Shown piece by piece: positions 46,004-54,021 of a DNA stretch of 64,000 nt (positions are counted from its first letter, which is position 1; every line of letters starts with the position of its first letter). This DNA comes from CAZLYK01 sp964563495 (GTDB lineage: Bacteria > Acidobacteriota > Blastocatellia > RBC074). The stretch covers positions 10,994-74,993 of the forward strand of contig CAZLYK010000004.1 of assembly GCA_964563495.1 (NCBI GenBank), written 5' to 3'. The notes beneath the pieces are model-generated. The model saw nothing but the letters and a program-made list of their open reading frames with translations, had not been told where the DNA came from and made no database searches. A program made the translations under genes and the position numbers.

Positions 46004-47227
46004 TTAATTACTCCGGTTAAGGCCGGGAAAATCAGAATAGTAGGCAACTGCGGCGCTGACGCCCGAGCCCCGGATCCTGAAGGATTCCGACTTCAAGCAT
46101 TTTTCAAGAGCGGCGAGGAACAAGAGCAGGTTATTTTCAGTGCTGCCCGCGCCCATCAAACCGACACGCCAGACTTTGCCCTTAAAGACGCCGAGGCCGC
46201 CTCCGATCTCTATCTCGAACTCTTCGAGCAGTCGCCTGCGCACGCGGGCATCATCGATACCGTCGGGTATTCGCACGGTATTGAGCGTCCACAACCGATG
46301 CTCCGGGGCGACCTGCATCTTCAATCCCATGGCCTCGACGCCCGCGACCAGGGCGGCGTGGTTGCGTTCGTGGCGACGCGCACGATTTTCCAATCCCTCA
46401 TCGGCGACCATGCGCAGCGCTTCGTGGAGCGCGTAATTCATGGTGATCGGGGCGGTGTGGTGATAGGTCCGTTGACCTCCGCCGGCGTCGGCCCAGTAAG
46501 CGGTCAGCAGAGTGGTATCGAGGTACCAGCTGCAGACCTTGGTTTTACGGGATTTGATCTTTTCGACCGCGCGATCGCTGAAGGTAACCGGCGCCAGGCC
46601 CGGCGGGCACGAAAGTGCTTTCTGAGTCCCAGCATAGCAGGCATCGACCCGGTTGCGATCGACTCCGACGGAATGGGCGCCGAGACTGGTCACCGCGTCG
46701 ACCAATAAGAACCCGTCCCGCTCATCGGCGATCTCACGCAGCGGTTCGAGCTGCTGCAGCACACCGGTCGACGTTTCGGCTTGAACGGCGAAGAGAACCC
46801 GCGCATTGGAATTACGCCAGGCCTGGCGCGCTTTTTCCAGATCGACCGGCCCGCCCCATTCGCACTCAACCCGAACCGGCTTTGCTCCGACCCGCGTCGC
46901 CATCTCACTCATCCGTTCGCCGAAATATCCATTGATGCAGACCACGATCTCTTCGCCCGGCTCGAGCAGATTGGCGACCGCAGCCTCCATCCCGGCGCTC
47001 CCGGTCCCCGAAATGGGGATCGTCAGGCGATTGTTGGTCTCGAAGGCATAACGCAGCAATTCCTGTACTTCGTCCATCGTCTTGACGAAGAGCGGGTCGA
47101 GATGCCCGACCAACGGGGCGCTCATCGCGCGCAAGACCCGGTCATCGACCGGGCTCGGACCCGGCCCGAGCAAGATGCGGCGCGGCGGATTGAGTTGTGG
47201 GATGACGGGCGCATCGGCGTGAGTCAT
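46004..47227 (-). CDS. Class V aminotransferase, alanine-glyoxylate/serine-pyruvate type
   Basis: 407 residues. PLP-dependent class V pattern: LLGPGPSPVDDRVLRAM, SGTGSAGMEAA, HxETSTG-like QAETSTGVL, LVDAVTSLGA and the PLP lysine in GTQKALSCPPGLA; the WRVGLMG motif closes the active site. It should transfer the amino group of alanine or serine to glyoxylate or a similar oxo acid in the cytoplasm. ATG 47227 is preferred over an upstream TTG because it begins the aligned family sequence region. It lies behind the selenoneine-type locus but separated from senB by an inverted repeat, so a pathway link is only a possibility. Confidence 0.88.
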   Translation of the reverse strand: MTHADAPVIPQLNPPRRILLGPGPSPVDDRVLRAMSAPLVGHLDPLFVKTMDEVQELLRYAFETNNRLTIPISGTGSAGMEAAVANLLEPGEEIVVCINGYFGERMSEMATRVGAKPVRVECEWGGPVDLEKARQAWRNSNARVLFAVQAETSTGVLQQLEPLREIADERDGFLLVDAVTSLGAHSVGVDRNRVDACYAGTQKALSCPPGLAPVTFSDRAVEKIKSRKTKVCSWYLDTTLLTAYWADAGGGQRTYHHTAPITMNYALHEALRMVADEGLENRARRHERNHAALVAGVEAMGLKMQVAPEHRLWTLNTVRIPDGIDDARVRRRLLEEFEIEIGGGLGVFKGKVWRVGLMGAGSTENNLLLFLAALEKCLKSESFRIRGSGVSAAVAYYSDFPGLNRSN

Positions 47228-47293
47228 ATAGAATGCCTGCTCCAATTTGGATAATGACAGCGTTTTTCACTCCATCGAACAGATCAAAGAAGA

Positions 47294-47377
47294 AAATAGA
47301 CGGAATTAACAAGATTTTTCTGCCTTGTCTTTAATCCTGTTTAATCCTGCGGAAATCCTGTTTATCCTGTCTATTTT
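47294..47377. repeat. AATAGACAGGAT-family inverted repeat
   Basis: AATAGACGGAATTAACAAG against TTTATCCTGTCTATTTT with imperfect inner arms; between senB and the aminotransferase gene, 21 nt past the senB stop. Confidence 0.82.
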
Positions 47378-47398
47378 CTTCTCAGCCCTAAAGTTACC

Positions 47399-48358
47399 TC
47401 AACTCAGCTCACGCAGCAAATCTTTCCACGATTGCCGTTCGCGTTCCGGAAAGAAAAGGTGTTGCCGGGTTCTGATCCCGGCCTGCAGCCGCGCGAGATA
47501 TTCCGGATCATGCTCTGCTCTAAACATCAATGAAGCCAGAGCCCGCGTCTCACCCACTTTAAAGTATCCCGGATAATCCTCCCCCAACAATCCGATATTA
47601 CCGGGAATCTCTGAAGCGATGACCGGCGTGCCGGCGACGATCGCTTCAGAGATCACGTTGGCCCCGCCTTCCAGGCGGGAGGAGTGAATTCACAAATTAC
47701 TTTTCATGAGGATCTGCCGCACCCTGTAGTGCGGCTGCTCACCTATCCATCGGTAACGGGGGTTGATCTGCATCTCCCGGCGCGCCCGTTCGTCGAATCT
47801 ATTATTCATCGCCCCGCCGACCTGCAAAACTCTGATCCGTGAAGCCTGCGGCAGCAATCGCGCGGCCATCGCCGCTCGAAAGGGATCTTTGACCTGACGC
47901 AGGTGGCCGATAACGCAGACATCGAAATGACGGCTCGTCCGTCGTGGAAGATGGACGGCCGGCTTGCTTGGATCGACCGACTGATAGATGACTCGCGTTT
48001 TGCCGTGCAGCTGAGGCGATAGATGATCGAGGGCCTTCGGCTGCAGAACGATCAGGCGGGAAGCCATTTCGAGCGATCGTTGAGCGCTTTTTACGCGTGC
48101 CAGATCACGATAGAGATCAGTCCCGGTCAATGCCACGATCAACGGTCGGCCGGGGTGGGTATCGTGAAACAGTCTGATCGATTCGTGACTGCGCCTGGCG
48201 TGCAGCGCAATAAGCAGGTCGAAGGGCCGGCCATCGTAATGTTGAACCAGTTTCACACGATGCCCCAGACCTTTCAGGATCCCGCCCCAGCGCACGGCGG
48301 TCACGCGATTACCATAACGCGAGCCTGGCGGCGCCGGTGTAACTATCCCGATCTTCAT
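47399..48358 (-). CDS. senB: Selenosugar synthase-type glycosyltransferase with in-frame TGA
   Basis: 319 residues if codon 223 (TGA, 47690-47692) is read through. SenB makes a selenosugar from UDP-N-acetylglucosamine and selenophosphate in selenoneine synthesis. Family features are the start MKIGIVTPAPPGSRYGNR and, past the TGA, SSRLEGGANVISEAIVAG and IPGNIGLLGEDYPGYF, as in TIGR04348 proteins. The frame is unbroken on both sides and no other defect exists. The TGA falls in the hydrophobic strand before SSRLEGG. A stem-loop with TGGAA loop follows 16 nt later, as behind the selD TGA, so selenocysteine insertion is plausible; a nonsense mutation or base error is the alternative. ATG 48358 starts the conserved sequence; an ATG at 48418 would overlap the senA stop. 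Confidence 0.8.
47663..47692 (-). promoter_or_regulatory. Possible bacterial SECIS element in senB
   Basis: TGA at 47690-47692; stem CCCGCC (47679-47674) and GGCGGG (47668-47663) around loop TGGAA. Sixteen nt separate the TGA from the loop, and one of the first two loop bases is G, as in the bacterial SECIS consensus. The stem also encodes the conserved RLEGG motif, so coincidence is possible. Confidence 0.45.
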
Positions 48359-48414
48359 AATATTTTGGGTAGGGGCAGACCTAGTATCTGACCCGGCGGA
48401 CGCCCCGGTCTTGG

Positions 48415-49764
48415 TCATGCAGCGCAGGTTCGAAAACCCGCCCAGACATCACGGCGATCGGGCCGGTAGAAGTTACGATATTGGTTGCGAATGAGCCTCG
48501 AACGGGTCGCCCAACATCCGCCACGCAGCACTTTGTGATCACCAAACCACGGAGCCGAGTATTCTCTGTATGGACCGGGCTCGAACCCGGGATAAGGCAA
48601 AAAATCGCTTGCCGTCCATTCCCAGACGTTGCCAATCATTTGACGACAACCGAAGGCGCTGTCGCCTGCGGGCAGAGCATCAACCGGAAGCTGAAACCCT
48701 GATTTCAAGGCTCTCCAATCCAGATTCGCGCATTCCGGACCGGGCGGATGATCACCCCACGGATAGACCCGCTTCCCGGCGCCGATTCCGATCCCGTCAT
48801 CCGAGAGCTCGCACGCCGCAGCCATCTCCCATTCAGCCTCGGTCGGCAATCTACGTCCGGCCCAACGGCAATAAGCAGCCGCCTCGTACCAGTTGACGTG
48901 AATCACCGGCAGCCTCTCTTCGAGCCCAACCCACTGATCGAAAACCCGCCTCATCCATTGACCTTCTACCCCGCACTTCCAATAAACCGGATGCGCGGCC
49001 GCGACGCTTTCGCGCCAATCCCATCCTGCCTGAGACCAGAATTCGCGATGACGATAACCGCCTTCGACAACGAAAGCGGCGAACTCACCGTTGCTCACCG
49101 CCGTCCGTGAAATGGAGAACGGCGCGACCGTGATTTGGTGCGCCCATTGCTCATTATCGAAAACGAACCCCGAACCCGGTTTGGCGCCAAGAAGAAATCC
49201 GCCACCCGGGATATACGCGTCGCCGACAGCCGGTGACGACCCGGGTTGACCCGCCGCTGCTTTTTCCAGATTGAGCATCGGGGCGCTACAGCCGAGCGTC
49301 TGTCTGGTGTAAGTGATCGCCTCGTTGTGCATATCCTCGTGCAGCAGCGAGAGGTGTAGAAAGTAGGCTTCGTCATAGCCATTGGGATCGACGAGTCTGC
49401 GGCCATCAGATTTGAGCGTCTCGTCGATCACCCGATCCAGAATTCGACTCATGTAATCGATGGTTTCCCGCTTGGAAGGCAGAGGCAGATCCCAGCGGGT
49501 ATCGTGAGCGACCCGCGCCGAATCATACATCTTGTCCGAAGGCCAGGCAGAGGGTTCCGGATAGATCGGATCCATTCCGCGCAGGTGCCGCAACGACCAG
49601 AACTCCTGGAAAAATGCCACGTGCGCAATCTCCCAGCGCAGCGGATTGACGATCGCCAGAAGCGGCCCGATCATCTGTTGGTCATCCAGATCCGAGACGA
49701 GTTCGAGCAATCGCGCCCGCGCTTCCTCCAGGCAGGCGATCAATTGTGATATCGTTAATGGCAT
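48415..49764 (-). CDS. senA: SenA-like selenoneine synthase (EgtB homologue)
   Basis: 449 residues. N-terminal DinB-like helical domain with the iron-ligand histidines (WEIAHVAFF and LLHEDMHNEA) and a C-terminal FGE-sulfatase-like domain (GGGFLLGA, HVNWYEAAAYCRWAG, RLPTEAEWEMAAACE, GNVWEWTASDF, LRGGCWATR). SenA joins hercynine and a selenosugar in an oxygen-dependent step. I assign it to SenA and not EgtB because it directly precedes senB and has the HEDMHNEA form of the metal motif; this needs a tree. The start is ATG 49764 with AGGGG; a GTG at 49797 would overlap the EgtB gene. egtD, which makes hercynine, is not in the window. Confidence 0.75.
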   Translation of the reverse strand: MPLTISQLIACLEEARARLLELVSDLDDQQMIGPLLAIVNPLRWEIAHVAFFQEFWSLRHLRGMDPIYPEPSAWPSDKMYDSARVAHDTRWDLPLPSKRETIDYMSRILDRVIDETLKSDGRRLVDPNGYDEAYFLHLSLLHEDMHNEAITYTRQTLGCSAPMLNLEKAAAGQPGSSPAVGDAYIPGGGFLLGAKPGSGFVFDNEQWAHQITVAPFSISRTAVSNGEFAAFVVEGGYRHREFWSQAGWDWRESVAAAHPVYWKCGVEGQWMRRVFDQWVGLEERLPVIHVNWYEAAAYCRWAGRRLPTEAEWEMAAACELSDDGIGIGAGKRVYPWGDHPPGPECANLDWRALKSGFQLPVDALPAGDSAFGCRQMIGNVWEWTASDFLPYPGFEPGPYREYSAPWFGDHKVLRGGCWATRSRLIRNQYRNFYRPDRRDVWAGFRTCAA

Positions 49765-49780
49765 TGCCCCTGGGACCGGA

Positions 49781-51115
49781 TCAAAGAGTTTTAGCACACC
49801 GGAATCCGGAGATCATCCATCGCTCCGGCGGGTGAAAGAAATTTCGGTAAGTCGAACGGATGTGAATCCTCGGTGTGGCGAATGAGCCGCCGCGGAGCAC
49901 CTTTTGCCCGACAAACCACTTATCATTATATTCATCGAACTCCGACCTGAAACCCGGATAAGGCGCATATTCTGAGCTCGTCCATTCCCAGGCATCCCCG
50001 ATCATCTGGTGGCACCCGTAGGCGCTTTGGCCTGAAACAAAAGCGCCGATCGGAGAGACGCGCCAGAGACCATTTTCGAAGAGGTTTGCCTGGTCTTCCC
50101 CAGGCTCTGCCTGGCCCCAGGGGAAGGCCCTTTTGATCTGCCCGACCGGGTCGAAACAGGCCGCCTTCTCCCACTCGGCTTCAGTCGGCAGCCGCTTGCC
50201 TGCCCACCTGGCAAAGGCTGATGCCTCGTAATAGCTGAGGTGAGTGACCGGCTCGTTCGACCTCTGACTCACCTCGTGCAGCCCGTGATAGTCCCGGATC
50301 AGCCAAGCGCCGTCGCGCATCTCCCAATAGAGCGGCGCCTCCCATCGCTCCTGATTGACAGCCTCCCACCCGGCCGACAACCACCAGCGGTAATCCCGGT
50401 AACCGCCGCTCTCGATGAATTCCAGATATTCCCGATTGCTGACCGGTGCGCGATCGATGGAAAAATCCTGCAGGTAGACGGTATGCCGGGGTTTTTCATT
50501 ATCCCAGGCAAAATCTTCACCCGAGTATCCGAGCTCGAACAGTCCACCCTCTATCTCAACCATACCGCAGACTTTTTCGGTCGATGCCGGGAAGTGCGCC
50601 GGCGGCGCGTTGTATAGATCGCAGAGCAGATGCTTGATGTCGTAAACCAGCAGTTCCTGATGTTGAATCTCGTGTTCCAATCCGATTCTAACCAGCTGCA
50701 GCAGATCCGCGGCATTATCCCGATCAACGATCCGGGGCAGGAATTCCAGCATCTTTTCGTCGACGTGGCGGCGGTAGCGGACCGTCTCTTCGACCGTCGG
50801 TCTCGACCGAGTCCCGCGCCTGGCCCTGGCTATCCGTTTTCCGAAACCTTCGTAGTATGAATTGAAGAAGAAGAGGTAATCTTCATGATAGACCTGGTAA
50901 CCAGGCCAATAAGTCATGAGCAGAGTTTCAAAGAACCACGAGGTATGGCCGATGTGCCACCGTGGCGGGCTCATAAACTCAGCCGTCTGGACGACGTAAT
51001 CCTCGATCTCCAGCGGCTCGACAATCTGCATGGTGCGGCCGCGAACCTGACGGAACATTTCGATCATGCGCTCTGCACCGGCCGACAACTTCTGCATAGT
51101 CGTTTGAGCGATCAC
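49781..51115 (-). CDS. egtB: Ergothioneine-type sulfoxide synthase EgtB homologue
   Basis: 444 residues. It has the same two-domain build as the downstream SenA-like protein but the canonical EgtB metal site: WHIGHTSWFFE and LEHEIQHQELL. The C-terminal FGE-like part has LPTEAEWEKAA, GDAWEWTSSEY and LRGGSFATP. EgtB couples hercynine to cysteine or gamma-glutamylcysteine using iron(II) and oxygen. GTG 51115 is chosen because of the strong GAGGAGGAATC immediately upstream. It starts 29 nt after the flavoprotein gene. With SenA it suggests that the cell makes both the sulfur and selenium compounds, or that the two act in succession. Confidence 0.8.
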   Translation of the reverse strand: MIAQTTMQKLSAGAERMIEMFRQVRGRTMQIVEPLEIEDYVVQTAEFMSPPRWHIGHTSWFFETLLMTYWPGYQVYHEDYLFFFNSYYEGFGKRIARARRGTRSRPTVEETVRYRRHVDEKMLEFLPRIVDRDNAADLLQLVRIGLEHEIQHQELLVYDIKHLLCDLYNAPPAHFPASTEKVCGMVEIEGGLFELGYSGEDFAWDNEKPRHTVYLQDFSIDRAPVSNREYLEFIESGGYRDYRWWLSAGWEAVNQERWEAPLYWEMRDGAWLIRDYHGLHEVSQRSNEPVTHLSYYEASAFARWAGKRLPTEAEWEKAACFDPVGQIKRAFPWGQAEPGEDQANLFENGLWRVSPIGAFVSGQSAYGCHQMIGDAWEWTSSEYAPYPGFRSEFDEYNDKWFVGQKVLRGGSFATPRIHIRSTYRNFFHPPERWMISGFRCAKTL

Positions 51116-51143
51116 GATTCCTCCTCAGCGCGCACCTCGCTTT

Positions 51144-52532
51144 TCATTGATTGAGCAAGTTGTTGAGGGATTCGGCCAGCGTCGGATGGGCAAAGATCGC
51201 GTCCTTCAACGCCGTATCCGGCAACCGGCCCATGATCGCGATTTGAATCATCGACATGATCTCGCCACCCTCAACGCCAAGGATAGCACAACCCAGAATC
51301 TGGTTTGTGCCGGCGTCGATGATGACTTTCATAAATCCTCTGGTTTCGCTCATCTCGATCGCGCGCGCAACATAGCTCATCGGCATTTTGGCGACACGAA
51401 TATCCAGTCCCCGCGCCCGCGCCTCGGTTTCGCTCAAACCGACGCGACCGAGTTGCGGGTCAAGATAAACAGTGTAAGGGACCAAACGATCTTTGACAGT
51501 CGCTCCGCCCGCTCCAATCAGATTTGTGCGAATGATCCGATAATCATCATAGGAGATATGGGTGAACGACGGACCTCCCTTTACATCCCCCAGGGCATAA
51601 ACCCCGGGGACCCCGGTCTCCAATCTATCATTCACTTTGATAAAGCCGTTTTTATCGGTCTCAATCCCGGCGGCGGAGAGGTTGAGCGATTCCGTATTCG
51701 GGACTCGCCCGACCGCCGAAAGCAAATGAGATCCGGTCAGCTCGCGTTCGCCGGTTTGGGTTTTGACGGTCAACCGAATCTTCCCATCCACGTCCTGCTT
51801 TACGCTGGTGGCGTCGGTCTCGAGCAGGACTTCGATCCCGTCTTCCCGCAGGATTCCGGCGATCTCATCGGCGATGTCCTGGTCCTCACGCCCAAGCAAC
51901 TGCCCGCCGCGCTGGACGATCGTCACCTCCGAACCGAAGCGGCGGAACATCTGGCCGAACTCGAGCCCTATGTAACCCCCGCCCAGCACCAACAGATGCT
52001 CCGGTAATTCTTCAAGCTCCATAACCGAGCTGGAATCAAGAAACGGAATATCGCTCAAGCCGTCGAGCGCGGGCACAGACGGGCGCCCGCCGGTATTGAT
52101 GAAGATCTTATCGGCTGCCAAATGAGCGACCCCTTGATCATTCATGAGTACTTCGATCGAACCCGGCCCGGTAAAACCGGCCTGGCCGAAGATGAGGTCC
52201 AGGTTCTCCGTTCTCTCGATCGCCCGCTGCCCGCCATGACGAAAACTGTCGACGACCGATTGCTTACGACGGCGAACTTCCGCCAGATCGACATAGACCC
52301 GGCCCGTGTGAACGCCATAATCCGCGGCTCGGCGCGCCAGATACGCAACCCGGGCGCCGGCGACCATTGTCTTGGTCGGCGTACACCCAACGTTGACACA
52401 CGTGCCCCCGACGTGGAGCCGCTCGATCACCGCCGTTTTCCAACCTGCCTCTGCGAGCGTCACGGCCAGCGGTTTCCCAGCCTGCCCGGTCCCGATGATG
52501 ATCGCGTCGTAGCGTTTTACCTGCTCCACCAT
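51144..52532 (-). CDS. Pyridine nucleotide-disulfide oxidoreductase, mercuric-reductase-like
   Basis: 462 residues. FAD-binding IIIGTGQAGKPLA, the redox-active pair in GGTCVNVGCTPTKTM (cysteines 45 and 50), an NAD(P)-binding GGGYIGLEFGQMF, ALGDVKGGPSFTH, and a C-terminal dimer segment ending HPTLAESLNNLL with the active-site histidine. It lacks the N-terminal metal-binding domain and the C-terminal cysteine pair of true MerA, so mercury reduction is unlikely. Within a selenium locus it could reduce a diselenide, selenodisulfide or similar intermediate (inference). ATG 52532 follows GGGAGG. Its upstream neighbour is selD, separated by a large inverted repeat. Confidence 0.88.
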   Translation of the reverse strand: MVEQVKRYDAIIIGTGQAGKPLAVTLAEAGWKTAVIERLHVGGTCVNVGCTPTKTMVAGARVAYLARRAADYGVHTGRVYVDLAEVRRRKQSVVDSFRHGGQRAIERTENLDLIFGQAGFTGPGSIEVLMNDQGVAHLAADKIFINTGGRPSVPALDGLSDIPFLDSSSVMELEELPEHLLVLGGGYIGLEFGQMFRRFGSEVTIVQRGGQLLGREDQDIADEIAGILREDGIEVLLETDATSVKQDVDGKIRLTVKTQTGERELTGSHLLSAVGRVPNTESLNLSAAGIETDKNGFIKVNDRLETGVPGVYALGDVKGGPSFTHISYDDYRIIRTNLIGAGGATVKDRLVPYTVYLDPQLGRVGLSETEARARGLDIRVAKMPMSYVARAIEMSETRGFMKVIIDAGTNQILGCAILGVEGGEIMSMIQIAIMGRLPDTALKDAIFAHPTLAESLNNLLNQ

Positions 52533-52550
52533 GCTGACCTCCCAATAATA

Positions 52551-52688
52551 TATAGACAGGATTGACAGGATTCTTGCAGGATTTAACAGGATTACTCAGA
52601 GGGAAGAGGTTCTGGGGTTAATCAAAAACCTCCTCCCCTGAGTAATCCTGTTAAATCCTGCAAGAATCCTGTCAATCCTGTCTATTTT
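52551..52688. repeat. Large AATAGACAGGAT-family inverted repeat
   Basis: TATAGACAGGATTGACAGG, TTCTTGCAGGAT and AACAGGATTACTCAG arms return as exact complements around a loop of about 25 nt, making one of the longest copies. It starts 2 nt from the selD stop. Confidence 0.93.
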
Positions 52689-52690
52689 TT

Positions 52691-53740
52691 TCAGATCACG
52701 ACGATTGGGCTTCCGTCATATTCGATGACGCGACCGATGATGGTGGCGTCCCGATAGCTTTCGCGCAATCGATCGAGCATGGCTTCAGCGCGATCCTGTC
52801 GAATGGCGATCAGCATTCCGCCGGCCGTTTGCGGATCAAAGAGCAGGCTGGTCATCTCCTTACCGACGTCTTTGTCGATCGCCACATCCTGGCCGACGAA
52901 TTCGCGATTCGTCCGGTCACCCTTGGTCAGCATCTTGCGACCCGCCAGATCGAGTGCGCCCGGCAATACCGGAACCCGATCGGCCACGATCTCGATCGTT
53001 ACCCGGCTGGCTTTCGCTACTTCCCAGGCGTGTCCGATCAGGCCATAACCCGTGATGTCGGTCGCGCTGCGCACCCCAAACTGACGCATCGCCTCGGCCG
53101 CTTTGCGCCCGGACGTCAGCATGACAGCGATTGAATTGGCGGCTGTCTCGAGGTCCGCCTTGCCGAATTTGATCCCGGTCGAAATGACGCCGGTGCCGAT
53201 TGCCTTGGTCAGGATCAAAGCATCTCCGACGCGCGCCCCACTATTCGAAGCCACCTCGCCCGGGTGAACCAGTCCGGTAACCGCATAGCCGAACATGATC
53301 TGCTCGTTTTCGACGCTGTGACCGCCAACCAGCATGACGCCGTTTTCGGTCAGAACCGACAACCCCCCACGCATAATCTCGCCGAGGATCGAGTAATCCA
53401 GGTCTTTTTTCGATCCCTTTTTAGGGAAGCAGGTGATGGCCAGTGCGGTGATCGGTGTGCCGCCCATGGCCCAGACATCGTTGATCGAGTTGAGCGCGGC
53501 GATACGCCCATAATCGAACGGATCATCGACGATCGGAGTGAAGAAATCGACGGTCTGAACAATCGCCAGATCATCGCGCAGACGATAGACCGCGGCATCG
53601 TCGGCGTTCTCGAACCCGATCAGGAGGTCTGGATTATGCGGTTGTTGCGGTAGACTGCCCAGAACCTGGGCAAGCGCGCCCGGCGCGAGCTTCGACGCTC
53701 AGCCGGCGCAATCCACCATCTGTGTCAGTCTGGTTGTCAT
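52691..53740 (-). CDS. selD: Selenophosphate synthetase with selenocysteine at the active site
   Basis: 349 residues with TGA at codon 14 (53699-53701) read as selenocysteine. The N-terminus reads MTTRLTQMVDCAG, Sec, ASKLAPGALAQVL, the exact place where SelD proteins have catalytic Cys or Sec. The rest is complete: NADDAAVY and TVDFFTPIVDDP for ATP and metal binding, INDVWAMGGTP, GGHSVENEQ, DITGYGLIGH, FDPQTAGGML. It makes selenophosphate from selenide and ATP for SenB and for selenocysteine synthesis. A gene finder not reading through TGA would start at an inner ATG near 53467 and lose the active site. It is the first gene of the selenoneine-type run. Confidence 0.92.
53672..53701 (-). promoter_or_regulatory. 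Bacterial SECIS-like hairpin in selD
   Basis: After the TGA (53699-53701) a stem AAGC, bulge TC, GCGC, loop CGG, GCGC, GCTT can form. The loop starts after 16 nt and holds two Gs, and there is a bulged U, as in known bacterial SECIS elements. Its position within codons 15-23 is right for SelB recruitment. Confidence 0.6.
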
Positions 53741-53758
53741 ATTTTTTCAAGCAATATA

Positions 53759-53814
53759 GCAAGTTTCACGTTTGTGCGACCGCGTCCTCGCGGTCGCACA
53801 AACGTGAAACTTGC
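53759..53814. repeat. 56-bp perfect palindrome, family 2 copy B
   Basis: Same as the 20290 element but inverted (loop TCCT in place of AGGA). One base pair differs, with the change made on both arms (TGCG/CGCA in place of TACG/CGTA). It lies 18 nt upstream of the selD start. Confidence 0.95.
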
Positions 53815-53855
53815 TGCCGCGGTGTAAGCATTGATTGATGACCAATGCGATCAGC

Positions 53856-53936
53856 GCGGTTTTTAGTTTCATGCGTCCTGTCAGTCGCCCTCCCTGACGG
53901 TCGTGCGTCTGACAGGCCGCATGAAACTGAAAACCG
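53856..53936. repeat. Long hairpin, third repeat type
   Basis: GCGGTTTTTAGTTTCATGCG pairs with CGCATGAAACTGAAAACCGC (one mismatch); inner CCTGTCAG pairs with CTGACAGG. Only this copy in the window. It lies between recA and selD. Confidence 0.85.
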
Positions 53937-53941
53937 CTGTA

Positions 53942-54021
53942 AGGTCGACAGGAGTTTGGCAGGATTTGATCAGAAATGAGCCGGTTCAATCCTGCCAAAA
54001 CCCTGTCGATCCCGTCTATTT
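53942..54021. repeat. AATAGACAGGAT-family inverted repeat behind recA
   Basis: GTCGACAGGAGTTTGGCAGGAT against ATCCTGCCAAAACCCTGTCGAT with a GATCAGAAATGAGCCGG loop region; it supplies the TAG stop of recA on the minus strand. Confidence 0.82.

Noticed and set aside
47690..47692. senB as two separate genes or a plain pseudogene
   Set aside because: Both parts are one uninterrupted frame of one family with motifs intact on each side; Sec or a single nonsense or base error is simpler, so it is annotated as one gene with the doubt stated.
51144..52532. MerA (mercuric reductase) and a mercury resistance operon
   Set aside because: No HMA domain, no C-terminal cysteine pair, no merR/merT/merP; the context is selenium metabolism.
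52691..53467. selD starting at the internal ATG at 53467
   Set aside because: This would delete the ATP-binding part and active site; the upstream frame reads perfect SelD sequence apart from the Sec TGA.
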